Below the pieces are notes generated by a model. The model was not told where the DNA came from. It worked only from the letters and a program-made list of their open reading frames with translations, and made no database searches. A stretch of DNA of 64,000 nucleotides. Source: Epiperipatus broadwayi (taxonomy: Eukaryota; Onychophora; Udeonychophora; Euonychophora; Peripatidae). Location of the stretch: the NCBI GenBank assembly GCA_028023455.1, contig JAQFVV010012446.1, forward strand, positions 6,263,501 to 6,327,500, in the 5' to 3' direction. The translations under genes and the position numbers were made by a program. Within the stretch, counting starts at the first letter, position 1, and each line of letters opens with the position of its first letter. Positions 22,907 through 35,016 of the stretch are shown piece by piece.

Positions 22907-22963
22907 GCAAGCTTGGGAAGTGGTGATCATGTGATGTTTAGTGGTTTAATGTAATTGTTATTA

Positions 22964-24084
22964 GAATTTCTTCTTATTTAATAATAATTTGATTATTTTA
23001 ATGTTCACCAAAAAGAACAGAAAACATTTCATGACAGATATTTTTCCGTATTAATGTCATTATACCAGGTCTCATTTGAGTTTTATTTGTTGGTGGCTAC
23101 CATCTTAATAATATTATGCAGAAATGCAGCAATTCGTTAGCATGTACTATTTTTTTTTATTCGCTGCATGACTTTCGTCAAGGTTTTTAATTTTGCATGG
23201 GGATTTTTTTTTGTGTGTTCATTTTTATATTGCTGTTAAGTTTTTAAAAGTATCTATGAAACTTAATCTACCGAAATGTTATTATTTATTTATTTCCTTA
23301 CCAGTTTTATTAAAATATAACAAGCTTTAAAAAAAAAAAAAATTTTAAAAAAAAACCTCTCAAACAATACTGTACATATATACTGATTCCTTTACTAAAA
23401 CAATTTACTTGTCATTGACTCATTTATGTGGGTTGAAGTTGCTAAGAGCTTTTGAATAATGTTTGACATATCCATTTTTAAAAAAAAATGATCAAAAAGC
23501 TTAAATATGTTGTAGCATATTCCAAAGAGTTGTGTGGGTTAGGTCATTATTTTTTTTAAAAAGTCGTGTTTTTTTTTATAATACCAAGTTTAAAACTAAT
23601 TATAATATATCCCATTTATTTTTTAGCTAACAAAAATAGAAGTTTCAACTTTAAAAGTATAGTACTATAAATTATAAGTTTTACTAATTAATATTATTTT
23701 TACAATAAATACCTCATTACTTTAAAAAAAAAACTTTTCTATTTACTCGCTAACCTAAAATTATTAATCAGGCATGAGATCACAAACACCGACTCTTTTT
23801 TTGCTTTACCAACCATGTCATAAAAATTAACTGAAAACAATAAAAAAAATCAGAAATATTTTTAAAATGTAAATAATTGATAGTATGAATATTTCTGACA
23901 GGAAAGTTTTGTTGGTTCAAATTTAGTTAAAAATTGAAACCAAAATCCTTAATTTGGATTCTATTAATAAATTACTAAAGTTGCTGAAAATCTACCCCCC
24001 CCCCCATTTTGTTTTTAGTCCTAATTCATCTTTTGTTCGACATGCTTAAAAATAAATAATTGCACGAATATTGCTTATGAGTTC
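22964..24084. other. non-coding AT-rich stretch
   Basis: Homopolymers and, at about 23690-23790, a fragment resembling the 1775 MITE family (TTTTCTATTTACTCG, GAGATCACAAAC). A C-run lies at 23996-24005. Confidence 0.35.
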
Positions 24085-24172
24085 TTAAGTTTGAACCCGG
24101 AAGTGCCAGAACAGGAATGTCTCTGAGGACCTTATGCTCCAGAGTCTGAGATCCTACCACCATACCAAACTA
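24085..24172 (-). repeat. S2 SINE head (tRNA-derived), antisense
   Basis: The minus strand has GTTTGGTATGGTGGTAGGAT (A-box region), CAGACTCTGGAGCATAAGG and GGGTTCAAACTT (B box), spaced like a tRNA. Other S2 members: 32955-33018, 35498-35600, 39938-40075. Confidence 0.6.
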
Positions 24173-24459
24173 CTGCAGTATACAATTTTTTTTTAGGTAT
24201 TTCTTGTAATAGGGTTCAATTTCAACACTAAATTTTAAAATTGTTTATTAACAATCAAATTTCTACACAATTTGAGAAATCAAGATTTGATATTCTAGAA
24301 TGCATTCTGGCAGAACATTTCAATCTAAAAGTCTTATGTTCATAATTCTATAATACTTTTTTAATTGTTTAGTCTGTTCATTTTGATTGATTTTGTAAGC
24401 ACTAAACTCTAATAGCTGAATCTTATATATTCATCATTTTACTTCATAATCATAGTAAA

Positions 24460-24585
24460 CTCACCATACAGTAGTGCCACCAAGTGCAAGCCTCAGTAAT
24501 CAATGGATGCAATAAGGTTTGTTATTAACAGTCTGTGTAAGCATCTGAAAAGGTGATCACGTAAGGTTTTGGTGGTTTTACAATA
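24460..24585 (+). mobile_element. family A fragment
   Basis: AAACTCACCATACAGTAGTG, AGTGCAAGCCTCAGTAATCA and the tail GGTGATCACGTAAGG match family A. The palindrome partner arm and ribozyme are missing. Confidence 0.55.
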
Positions 24586-25199
24586 TTTTATGTTGTCAGG
24601 ATTCTTTTTATGTTTTTATCAGTATTAAGAAATGAAAGAAGCATTTATCTCGCAAGAAGGACTACTACTGATATTAGGCGCTTTTATTCAAGCAGCTTTT
24701 CGGCCATTTTCAGTAATCCTTAAACTCAAAGGATTATAGTAGATATTGCATATAATGTGCAAAAAAGAGATATTGTTACTATGTACATATATATGTAACA
24801 ATCTTTCATTTCGCTGCCATGATGTAATCAACCACCATAATTATTTTAACTTTGCAAATAATTCTATCACTTTAAGTTTTCATAATAGTCACAACTACGA
24901 TGTTTTGCCATCGTTAACATCCCCCATTCCCACACACACACATTCACTGGAGAAAGTATGACATTCTGCCATTACAAACACAGGCAGCTTAATTATTATG
25001 AAACCTCAAGTGCTAGAATAATTCACAAACATAGAGTGATTATGTAATTATGGCCGGATGATGATGTCATGGCAGCGCTAATCCCAAAGTTGCTTTTATT
25101 ATTTTTACTTGAACTGAGTTTCAATTTTCATAACTAATGAAAAAAATAGAACAAAGTTGAAAAATTTTACTCACTACTGAGAGAAATGGTTGTGGATAT
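24586..25199. other. non-coding, slightly less AT-rich
   Basis: 24746-24961 is open for 71 codons but is His/Asn/Ser-rich with no domain; not called. Confidence 0.3.
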
Positions 25200-25298
25200 T
25201 CTGTAAAGCTTGTTAAGAGCTTATTTGCGAGCTCTATATATAACATTTGTAATACAAGCTTGTTAAATTAATGACCTATGACTTGATTTTTTTGTAAT
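25200..25298 (+). mobile_element. family A right end and tail
   Basis: AAGCTTGTTAAGAGCTTATT, GCGAGCTCTATATATAACAT, then ACCTATGACTTGATTTTTTT repeats the right end of the element at 54280-54892. A solo end. Confidence 0.6.
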
Positions 25299-27792
25299 AG
25301 TAATATTTGATTAAGAAAATTACTTTCTTCCCAACAAGAAATATTAAGAAGGGATTTAAGACAGTTGCAGACGTATTATTACATTAGATGAATTCGACAT
25401 GGCAAATAAGTGCATAGAAAAGTATTCATGTACATAATAATGTAGAGCAAATTATCAGCCATCTCTCAATTATGCTTATCACTATCAAATTATAATTTAA
25501 TCTCTAAATGATTCTATTTTAAGTAAATACACTCTACACTAAGTTTTTTAATTTAAATATACATCATGCATCGCTATATATTTAGCACCTACATATCTAG
25601 GAAATTAATCTTTAATGAGTTTCTGTTTTTAGACAATAAATAATTACAGCTAAGAAGCCACAATCCTTTTTCTTTTTTTACATCCCTCTATGCCCAATAA
25701 CTGGTAAATTTTCTTTAATATTGCATAGTGTAAATTAATAAAAATTGTTTCACTCATTATTAAAAAATAATTATATCTGTTGTTTTATAATATTTTTTGC
25801 AAATAATCTTCACACTCAATTAAAATTGCCTTCTTTATTCATTTACTATGTAAATCAACTATTTCTGGCATTTTACATATATATGTCTTATATACTTAAT
25901 GTTTTCTATATTATTTAAAATTCAATTTTACATCTTTTCTTTAATTGACACCTTTGTACTATGCAGCATCTTCACAAGTGGTTATGTCAGTAGGTTCGTA
26001 GACTATTGAATATATATTTAGAAGGCTTCTCTTAAAATTATTGCCAATTATATATCAGTATGCTAACCTTTGAACTTTTTATTTTTATCTAAGAAAAGCA
26101 GTTAACAACTGATGCATGAAAAATACAAATTTAATCAATTTTTTACTAATCTCTTTGAATGTAGGTCTGTAATAGTCATGGCCATTCAATATTTTCCTCT
26201 TCTCTGCTGACTCATGAATAAAAAAAACTTTAAATATTGATAGGATTGTTATTCTCTCAAGGACATACAATTAATTTTTAGTTTATCATTTACATAGGTG
26301 TCATTTTTCTGTATTCATTATCTTTTTTTTTTTAGCCCTGAAGTCCACATTATAGAAAAAATATATTTTTTTTTTATGATCCAGCTTTTTTTAAACTCAT
26401 TTTTCACTATCTTTGGCAAGTTATAGTCACAACACTATATTTCTACACGAATAAACTTGTTTTTTTTTTTTTTGTTTTTTTAAATAAATTCAAAATTTTT
26501 ATTATTTTATTAAAATATATATACTTTATTTTAATTTCTTACATTTCAGTAATAACTTTTAAAAGAAAATAATAGAATGTTTTTTTTAAAAACCTTTTTT
26601 TCTTAAATTAGTAATATCTTAAAAAATAATTAGGTCCGTCCCTCTGTTGATTTTTAAAGAAAGCTTTTGCAAATGGTTAACTTTTTAAAAATCGTACAGG
26701 TAAATCTTATATTTTCTGAAATAAGTTGAGGCATGAAATTTGCCCAAAATAAATAAATGTCAATTAAATTACAGTAAAGTAATAAATTAATGATTAGATA
26801 AGATAATTTATTTTAAAAAGTAATCTTATCTAATCACTGTAATTAATATTAACCTTGTGTTTTTTTTAAGTGTGCAATTATTGTGATATGGTAATCACAT
26901 GCCATATATATATATACTATAGTATTTATATATATTTTTTCAAATAATAAGTGGGAAAGGTTTTTAAGTATAATCTTTGGTTTGTATTTAAAGCTATTGA
27001 CTAAATTGTACTTTATATATACAGTAACATTTTTTATTTATATTTTTAAATAGGATTTATCTATATTTTTTAAATAGAATTCCATTATATTCTTTTTATT
27101 TGTCCGTTAAGTATTACTATTATTTTTTTGATCTTCTGGAAAACACTGAATTGACAGTTCATTATATATTTTATATATTGTTCTTTAGCTCTTTGTCTTA
27201 ACTGCATATTTGTTTTTGTTTCTTTACATTTTATCAACTTTTTTCCAGATGTGTGATGAATATATTTTGATGAGATTGGATGTCATTGTTTTGGATACTG
27301 GTTACAATTTTAAATTACCTTTCAATTTCTTCATATATTGTCTAATCTATATATGATTCATATACTATCTTAATCATCTTTTGTTTAATGCTATCAAAAG
27401 TCTTTTAAAGGTAAATAATCACATTTTAAAATATTTTTCCATTTCTAAATCTCTCTGCCCTGAGATGATTGTTTCCATTACTCCTTGCAAGCTTTTCTAA
27501 ATACAACTTAATTTTTTTAAACACTTATTATTTACAATTAAAGTAATACAATTTTTCATTTATTTTTTTAATATTATTAGTAAAGTATCCAATCAATATC
27601 CATATTAGAGGATATACGCATATATTATTCAAAAAAGTATTAAAAATAAGTTATAAAATGCAAATCTCATATTCAAATTTTAATATGCAAATTTAGGGTG
27701 TCAATAGATAATTGCAGTACCTGATATGTATGATTGTTGAAATGAAGAGCTTTAAGCTCTTTTAAATACCAATAATTGATATGTTCCTACCA
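25299..27792. other. long AT-rich non-coding stretch
   Basis: T-rich and A-rich runs throughout. A small inverted repeat lies at about 26794-26838 (GATTAGATAAGAT / ATCTTATCTAATC). I see no exon or element. Confidence 0.4.
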
Positions 27793-28046
27793 TATTCAAT
27801 AAACCTTTTACAGTAAGAAAATGGCCACTTCTTACTGCAATCTAAGATTATCATGAAAGACAAACAGCCATAGGAGTGAATGTTAAATTAGCAGAGATAT
27901 GTAAGACAAATAGATTTGAATTGACTGATTTAAAATTCACTCTTCTGGTTGTTATAGTTCAAGAAAACTTTTCATATAAAATCTTGGATTGCAATGAGAA
28001 ATGACTATTTCTGTATTGTAAAAAGTTTATTGAATATGGCAACTAG
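27793..28046. repeat. MITE-like imperfect palindrome
   Basis: The left arm (CCATATTCAATAAACCTTTT, TTACTGCAATCTAAGATT) is mirrored by the right arm (AATCTTGGATTGCAATGAG, AAAGTTTATTGAATATGG). No ribozyme core or tail. The arms are well diverged. Confidence 0.6.
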
Positions 28047-28352
28047 AGGGCAGTTCAGTTATTAATATTAATGCTTGGAGTTCATCACTTCAATTGCAAG
28101 ATTCGGAATGTCTATAATTTAACAATAAAGTAGCTGATGGTCAAATCTATTTTACCTTTACAAGTTTTTCTTTTTTATATTTTTAGAATAAAATTTAGTT
28201 CTGAATTTATTTAAATGAACTATGGAATAATTACGTTAAAGAATAGTCTTTGTTACATTTACATTTTATACTACTTCATCAGATAATTATATCCAAATGT
28301 ATATATATATATTTATAAATAATTTTCATTTATAATTTGTTACTATTTAAAC

Positions 28353-28583
28353 AATATAATTATTTACCCACTAAACACCACATGATCACCATTTCTTATG
28401 CTTGCTCATAACTGTTATTTACTGATGAAAGCCACAAGCTAGAAACTGGTCTGGGGATATTGGATGAGTAGGCACTAGATAGGGATCTTATCCACAAGCC
28501 TTCTGGCATCCTTTTATTACTCTGGCTTGCATTTGAGTGGCACTACTATATGGAGAGTTTTGCCTGATTTAATATAATTATTT
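28353..28583 (-). mobile_element. family A element lacking one arm, with 13-bp TSD
   Basis: AATATAATTATTT at 28353-28365 is repeated at 28571-28583. Inside, the antisense tail (CCACTAAACACCACATGATC ...) is joined directly to the arm that carries the plus-strand hammerhead and ends GGAGAGTTTTGCCTG. The other arm, including the upstream strand of stem I, is deleted. Confidence 0.8.
28422..28465 (+). ncRNA. hammerhead ribozyme, family A, missing one stem I strand
   Basis: CTGATGA (28422-28428), stem II AAGCCACAAGCT, GAAAC (28442-28446), TG, GTC (28449-28451), then TGGGGATATTGGAT. The stem I partner (ATCCAAA...CTCA) that normally precedes the core has been lost, so cleavage in cis is not expected. 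Confidence 0.5.
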
Positions 28584-28794
28584 CTTTATATACAGTTATT
28601 TTTTCTTCCTCTCAAGTATATTTTTAATTTAATTTGAGGAATATACTGTATTAATGTATTAATCGTATAAAACTCACATATGTGAAAATTTAATTTCCTG
28701 GTCATTATATATATTTTAAAACTTTACTGATAGAATATCTTTTTCTTTTTTTGATTAAACATTTTAATACATAAAGACGTATTTGATTGTTTAA

Positions 28795-28875
28795 TTGGTG
28801 GTCGAGAGGTCAGCGCGACTGCCTTGCACTTGCAGGCAGTTGCCCGGGTTATGGGTTCGCGTCCCGGCCGATGCT
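28795..28875 (+). repeat. tRNA-like sequence (pseudo-tRNA or SINE head)
   Basis: TGGTCGAGAGG fits an A box and GGTTCGCGTCC a B box, and GCCCGGG ... CCCGGCC pairs in the T-arm region. The anticodon arm has extra nucleotides (CTGCC ... GGCAG enclosing 11 nt) and the acceptor stem is partial, so it is not a functional tRNA as read. Confidence 0.5.
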
Positions 28876-29476
28876 ATGACACTTTAAAAAAAACCCAATA
28901 TATTAAATTTGTAAGGATAGACTGATTTAAAAATTGCAAAGTAATTAGATTATTGTAGAAAAAATATTATACTTGAATTTGTTCCAAAAAATAATGGAAA
29001 TTATAGGGTGTCAATATAGTGCGTGATCTATTCTTTAGATGGAACTACATAAAATTTGCCAATGAGTAATACAAAAATAAAATGTCCACATTTGATGTTG
29101 AATTTATTAATTATTGTGATGACTAATAAAATGTATGACAAGAATATGCCATGTGTGAAAATTTATGCCAGTTTTACTATGTCAGGGTGTATCTTTTTTT
29201 TTCTTGCTGAAGTATAATTCAATTTTATGTTATTATATGGTAATTTGCTCTGTGATTGGGTTTATATTTGAAATTTCATCTGTTAATTTGTATTTGATTT
29301 CATACCTGTGTTTGATTTACTATCTCTTACTTTACTCCCAATATTATTGCCCTGAAACTTTTGCTTTTATTTAATATACATTTTTTATTGTGAAATATAT
29401 TATTTTTTTGATTTTATTAAATAAAGATTTGTGGTCATAAATTCAAGAATAAATGTGGAAATTTCTTATGGGTTTG
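28876..29476. other. non-coding AT-rich stretch
   Basis: The 29165-29374 frame is a hydrophobic low-complexity product of T-richness; not called. Confidence 0.3.
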
Positions 29477-29616
29477 TATTGCTGCATAGATTTTACTTAT
29501 CAAATTTTTATAAGTAGTTGATATTGTTTTGGTAAATAAATTATATTTCTGCATAGATTTTATTTATCGTCAATGAATTTTCGTAAGGGTTGATATTGTT
29601 TGGTAAATAAATTATT
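29477..29616. repeat. tandem duplication, about 70-bp unit
   Basis: CTGCATAGATTTTACTTATC ... TTGATATTGTTTTGGTAAAT is repeated once with a few differences. Confidence 0.65.
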
Positions 29617-29649
29617 TTTATTGCAAAATGTATTATTTTTTTGATTTTA

Positions 29650-30725
29650 CACCTGGGTCTCATTTTATGCGGATTATTTTAATGCGATTTTGAAGTTATG
29701 CGATTCATGTTTCTTCTTAATATCTTTCATATTTCACTATATTTATTAGATATCAAGAAATTTAAATTATTAATAACTTATTTTGACTTGAAATACTTTT
29801 TTTTTTTCAAAAATATAACATTATATTAGCAGCTAATGTGAATATGGCCTGAAACTATTTAGAATCTTAGCTTCTATGTAAATAACCTACTTATACTAAT
29901 GAATAAATAATAATAATAATAGATTTATACTTACATATAAAAATATCGCAATAAATATTCAAAAATTTTAAACTTTTAAAACATATTTTGTTAGATATAA
30001 TAGAAATAAATAATCTTTTAGATTTTTAAAATAAATAAGAAAGATTTTATTGATTTTGTAAATTGAAAATAATCTTTCTAATGATAATGTATAATCTTTT
30101 ATTTTGATTGCAATCTCATTTTTTTAATATAGAAACAAAATTTGAACATTTAAAATTTATTTCAGTAGTAAAAAAAAAAAAAGGCAAATTTATTATTTTC
30201 TGATAAATAAAAAAACCTCTTAAATTCCAACAAGAGCTAAATAGTTATATGTCTGGATATTGCAAGCTTTATAAACAATTAGTAAAATCATCATCTCAAA
30301 GTTTAATCACCGATTATATTGTTGACAGAAACTATTAACACAGCAGAAGAGTGTACTTGCTCTTGTGACGAATCTGATTTTTTTACCAGTTCACAAACAC
30401 ATTTTGTCAAATAGCGGTAATGATTAAAATATGTATGAAAAAATGTAAAATTAAATACTGTGGGTAATAAAAAAAAGTAAAAATAGTTTGTGTTGTATTT
30501 TTTTTTTTCAAATATTTGAAATTTTTTATTAGTCATACTTTATTTATTTCCTAATTTTTTTAACACAAATTTTAATTTTTCTTTGTTACTTTGCTTTTAT
30601 GCCATTTCTGAAAATTACAGAACCTATCCTTCATTTTTCATGGTAAGTTAAGTCTATTTTTGTGCGATTTTTTTTATGCGGGTTTTCTGCGGAACCTAGC
30701 TAGTGCATAAATCGAGACCCAGGTG
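29650..30725. mobile_element. pogo/Tigger-like DNA transposon remnant with TA target site
   Basis: Terminal inverted repeats CACCTGGGTCTCATTTTATG (left) and its reverse complement (right, GAGACCCAGGTG) are bounded by TA (29648-29649 and 30726-30727). Subterminal ATGCGG and ATGCGATTT recur at both ends, as in Tigger-type termini (known TIRs read CAGG..TACCTCG..TTTAT..GCG). The 1,076-bp interior is AT-rich. A minus-strand 77-codon frame (30303-30536) has no recognisable transposase motif. A non-autonomous or badly decayed copy. Confidence 0.75.
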
Positions 30726-30727
30726 TA

Positions 30728-31478
30728 TTTAATATATTTGGCACTTACATATTAGGTCTGCTGCATGAGTTTGTGATGGCAGAATGCTCTATCTTTCTGC
30801 AGTGGGTGTGTGCTTGCGATAGCAGAATGTATTAAAAAGTCAAATTTTTAATAGTATGAAAAGTTTAAATTTGTACACAAAAATAATAAACACATTACAA
30901 TACTAGATAAAAACAGATAGTTCTGAATTTTTAATATGGCATCTGTCACCCCACCCCCCACTCCAGGAGAAAGGTATGGCACAGGCAGCAGGTTTAATAT
31001 GTAGGTACCATATATTCTTGCAACCATGATTAAAGAATAAATGTGAACGTATTATTTTTTATCAATTACTTATTTTTTCACTCATTGACAAACACTATGT
31101 AATTCCATCAAGTGGGTAGATCTATACTAGCATTGACTGTAACAGTGGAGTGAAATAAATGTATTGCAAGGAATATCTATTTAGAATGTTAGAACTATGA
31201 ATAAGTAAGAGAAGATTATGATTTTATTATTAGAAATGGAAAAAAAATGTGGATATTGTAGAGCTCTGTTAGATAAGATGTGATTCATTTTAGAGAGAAA
31301 ATAAAATAAAATGTCTGAGTTTTGTGCTCAGGGATTAAAAGTAGATGTAATGGTATAATTATGTGCCGATATAATACGCGCTCGGTGGCCATTTTGAATT
31401 TTAAAACATCCAAAAACACTGCTGGCACATACAAACGATAAATGATATCGACTAGAAGCACTCAGTTTCAAAAAATTA
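30728..31478. other. non-coding stretch
   Basis: C-rich run at about 30951-30961. A small less AT-rich patch (31365-31440) shows no frame. Confidence 0.3.
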
Positions 31479-31607
31479 AATAGCCTAAGGCACTGCAATT
31501 AAAAAAGTGCAGGAAAAAAGTAACTTGAGAAAATAAATAACCCAAGGCGCTACAATTAAAAAAAGTGCAGGAAAAGAAAGTAACATGAAAAATTACAAAA
31601 ATCTTTA
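31479..31607. repeat. tandem duplication, about 65-bp unit
   Basis: TAAGGCACTGCAATTAAAAA, AGTGCAGGAAA and AAGTAAC appear twice in succession with small indels. Confidence 0.65.
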
Positions 31608-32035
31608 AAATAAATCAAAAATGCTAATTTATATAGTGATAATTTTAAAAAGTCACAAATGACAAACGCTATCTATTTAGCGATAATTAGAAAAATAATA
31701 AATGCTACTTTCAAAAGCCTACTCCTGTCTTTCAACAGTATATTTAAAAACTATAATACTAAATCTCAAAAATCAGTATAAAAAATTAAAAAAATAATAT
31801 TTAAATTATGGTTTTAAGTTCCAGAATTCTTGAAAATGTATGTTTGTTATGTCTGGTTAAAAGATATGTAGTATTTATTCAAGTGTACACAGAGTAATGA
31901 AAAGGCGGACATGTTATTCCAAATTATTAAAATCGAAATTGAAAGGAAGTATAAAACCGTGTGAAATGGCAATATGATGTTGGAATACTAAAGTAAGCTG
32001 GCAAAAATTATAGAAGGTTGTGGGCTAACATTAGT
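31608..32035. other. non-coding AT-rich stretch
   Basis: GATAATTTTAAAAAGTC-type short repeats only. Confidence 0.3.
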
Positions 32036-32853
32036 AAATGCAAGAGCAAATTTTAAAATATCATGTACAGTTTTTCTTTTCAAAAATAGTTCATAATTTT
32101 CCATATATATAAATGAATACACTAAACTTCTTTGTAAAACTTGTTTTTTATATGACTATTATAAAATAAAATAACACACCATTTCGACTATTTTATAATA
32201 TAGTCTTTTTCAAGGAACACCAAAAAATAAAAATACAAATATATAATATCAAAAAATACTAAAAAAATTTCTTTACCTCAAACACCTTTTCTATTACAAA
32301 TAATCTCAAAATTTTATCAAATTTTTTACATTTATATACCCATCCAAAAATACCCTAAAAACATTTAATTTACAAATCCATTATTTTATTTTCTATTAGC
32401 ATTCTATTTAATTCAAGTTTAATTTCACTAATGTAAATTCCCTTCTTTATTATTCTTTCTTTTACATTAGTGAAATTAAACCTGAATTAAATAGAATACT
32501 AATAAAAAAGAAATAATAGATCAGTTAATTAAATATTTTTAGGATATTTTTGTATGGTATATAAATGTAAAAAATTTGATTAAAATTTTGAGATTGTTTG
32601 TTTGAGGTAAAGAGAATATTTTAGTATTTTTTAATGTTTTTGGATTTGTTTTGGAATATGTGATATTTTATATTTATTACTATATATTTGTATTTTTACT
32701 TTTAGTGTTTTTATTTTTTAGTGTTCCTTGAAAAAGACTATATTATAAAATAGTCGAAACATTGGTGTGTTATTTTAGTTTTATAATAGTCATATAAAAA
32801 ACAAGTTTTTTAAAAAAAGGACTTTGGTGTATTCATTTACATAAATGGGAGAG
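32036..32853 (-). mobile_element. family D palindromic element, full length
   Basis: A palindrome of about 740 bp with arms of about 360 nt (left about 32102-32455, right about 32458-32842), preceded by an antisense tail (TTTTAAAATATCAT...CAAAAATAG, about 32047-32101). Flanks AAATGCAAGAG (32036-32046) and AAATGGGAGAG (32843-32853) match at 9 of 11 and may be an aged TSD. Each arm carries the hairpin GACTAT ... ATAGTC followed by GAAAC. The same tail and termini occur at 61302-62640. Confidence 0.75.
32186..32230 (-). other. family D hairpin, hammerhead-like but without the core
   Basis: Minus strand: TTCCTTGAAAAAGACTATAT, ATAGTCGAAAT. Stem II-like hairpin and a GAAA-like motif sit as in family C, but CTGATGA is replaced by CTTGAAA. 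A plus-strand twin lies at 32708-32765. Probably a diverged relative rather than an active ribozyme. Confidence 0.4.
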
Positions 32854-32954
32854 GTGAGCGATTCATAAATTTTACAGACAAAATAACAGTAATAAAATAA
32901 AATTGAATAATTTGTTCCGGAATTCATAAGAAGTTTGTATGTAAAAAAATGACA

Positions 32955-33018
32955 GAATTGGACATGATCTGTGGACTCCAAGCTCCAGAGTCTGCCACAC
33001 TATCACTGTACCAAACCA
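32955..33018 (-). repeat. S2 SINE head, antisense
   Basis: Minus strand: GGTTTGGTACAGTGATAGTG, CAGACTCTGGAGCTTGGAG. The B box is not preserved. Confidence 0.5.
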
Positions 33019-33429
33019 TATGATAATAACGAATGCAGGTTTAAACATGATAAAAGATTTACATATATGTGAAAAACTTCACCCGATAAGAGTAGATTCA
33101 AACTAGGTTTATTAAGCATTATTAAGAGCGCACATGCATATCCTTGATATGTAAAAAATTCAGATCACAATGTAGTAGTTTTAAAAGACTTTTATATAAA
33201 AATAGTAATACAAAGAGAAAAAAAAAGAACCGAGCTAAGAATGAAAGTGGGCTACTGAAGAATTGAAAAGGGATACTAAAAAAAAAAAATTCATATTTAT
33301 TGGATTAGAAAAATATATAGGAATAATGATGAATGAACATGAAACACAGTAGATGAGATGATCGTTGGCAAAGCTCATGAAGTGAATAAGAGTCCCGTTG
33401 GATTGCTAGAAGTGAGGAGTAAAGGGACA

Positions 33430-34100
33430 AAGGATTTGAGAACAAGTGCTATTTCCTAATGTTGTCTATAATGATTTTCTTTCAAAAATTACGATTCTAT
33501 TAGAGAGAAAAAAAAAAATCCTAAATCAATTATTCATTTGCTTAAGAGTCCTCACAGATGAAATTTCTAATAGATTAGACATGTTTTTATCTGAAAAACA
33601 ATTTGAAATTAGAATCCGCTTTTATAAGTGTATGAGGTTTGCTTGGGCTTTTAAAAGAAATATGCATGTAAAAAGTTTTACTTAAAGTATTGTTTAATGC
33701 AGAGCAGAGACTTGGACATTTAGAAAAAAGAGAGGGAAAATGATGTAAAAGGTTTTAATGCAGAGCAGAGACTTGGACATTTAGAAAAAAGAGAGGAAAA
33801 ATGATCGGAGACTTGAAATTTGAAGGAGAATGGAAAAGATAATCTGTAGAACAAGATGAAATGCTAAAACCAATAAATGGAAAATGATTGCTTATTGAAG
33901 ATATTAGAAATAGGAATTGATTGAACAATATGTATAGGCAAAGGAAATATAATATGCCAGAAAGGATGATAGAGAATGAGATAAAGAGAGATAATAGAAA
34001 GAAATTTTTAGATAATGTTATAGTATGGGATAGATATAAACTTTTGATGACATAAAAGGAATTTTTAGAGAAATTGATTTAGATTGATACTGGACATGCA
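33430..34100 (+). pseudogene. decayed LINE reverse transcriptase C-terminal region
   Basis: The open part (33446-33685) reads RLDMFLSEKQFEIRIRFYKC, followed in another frame by CRAETWTFRKKRGKM. This matches the arrangement LDLNLRKKLIKCYVWS..LYGAETWTL in the thumb/C-terminal region of many arthropod and mollusc LINEs. Farther on, MRXREIIERNF-like remnants fit the IEGKIKGKRGRGRPR region. It is full of stops and frameshifts, and AGAGCAGAGACTTGGACATT is duplicated (33700 and 33760). This lineage differs from the one at 21451. Confidence 0.5.
33697..33804. repeat. local tandem duplication, about 59-bp unit
   Basis: AATGCAGAGCAGAGACTTGG, ACATTTAGAAAAAAGAGAGG occurs twice within the LINE relic. Confidence 0.85.
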
Positions 34101-35016
34101 TTTTAGAAGATTATTGATGTTTGAAGATGGGGGAAATTTGTTTTCCTGTTAATGGCTTCATTTTTCTCTGGGCTAGAAGTGAGTTCACAGACAATTTATT
34201 CTGATTGGATATTAAACGATTATTGTGTAATTCATCTCATTTGTTTTTATGAATATGAAAATTTCACTCTCATCAGAAATATATAAGCAGCATTTATAAA
34301 TAAATTATTTGAGTTGGGAGATGGGGAGACATGTATAAAAAGAGATTCAGTGTTTATATCTGTGATTAATATATGTTTTTAAATGAGATGTTATAACTAA
34401 AATATTACTTTCAAACAAATTGCTTTAAAAAAAAAGTTATTTGTAAACAAGAAAATAATAAATTGCTGCAAACATCATTTCATATTATTTTTAGTAGTTT
34501 ATATACTTAGTCATAATTCAAGAATTTGTCACGTGCTAAAAATACATAAATTTTGTGATGTGGATTCGGTATTAGTAATCCAACAATAGATATTTCCAGA
34601 AAATTTTAAATTCTGATCAAATCACAAGGGAACCCATCATATTTTCATGATCATAAGTCTTCATTGCTTCAAATTGAATTACAATTTATGTAAATAATTT
34701 TAGAATTCAGTCTTAAATATATGCATCAGAGCCATCCAAAACATGGCTCACAAGCCACATGCAACAGCCTGCCTTAGTAGTTTCGATTTTTTTGAGTGTA
34801 AAAATAAAATATTTCGAATTGAATGCTTATTATATATTTTAATTTTATCACTAAACAGTAATCTTGATGTTGATATATTATTATAAACAATTGTTATATC
34901 TCGGCTATTGTTTCAATAAAAACTTCTATAATTCAACTATAAATTATTATTATTTTTTCCTAAGCTAACATAATAAATAACTGTTAATGAACACATCCGC
35001 AGAAAAAGTAGATTTG
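34101..35016. other. non-coding AT-rich stretch
   Basis: No frame, element or RNA recognised. Confidence 0.35.

Larger units (their letters stand above)
21297..22963 (+). mobile_element. family A element interrupted by a LINE, flanked by a 15-bp TSD
   Basis: ATGTAATTGTTATTA at 21297-21311 is repeated exactly at 22949-22963. After the left repeat comes a family A palindrome (AAAACAGGCAAAACTTTCC ... GGAGAGTTTTG, ending about 21450). The family A tail (AGCAAGC, GGTGATCATGTGATGTTTAG) lies at 22906-22948. Between palindrome and tail sits the LINE at 21451-22906. About 20 nt that normally join palindrome and tail are missing at the LINE junctions. This is either a nested LINE insertion with deletion or a chimeric reverse transcript. 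The hammerhead region of family A is deleted. Confidence 0.75.

Noticed and set aside
28795-28875. Functional tRNA gene
   Set aside because: The anticodon arm has the wrong length and the acceptor stem is incomplete.
32186-32230. Family D hairpin as an active hammerhead
   Set aside because: The CTGATGA half of the core is absent in all four arms.
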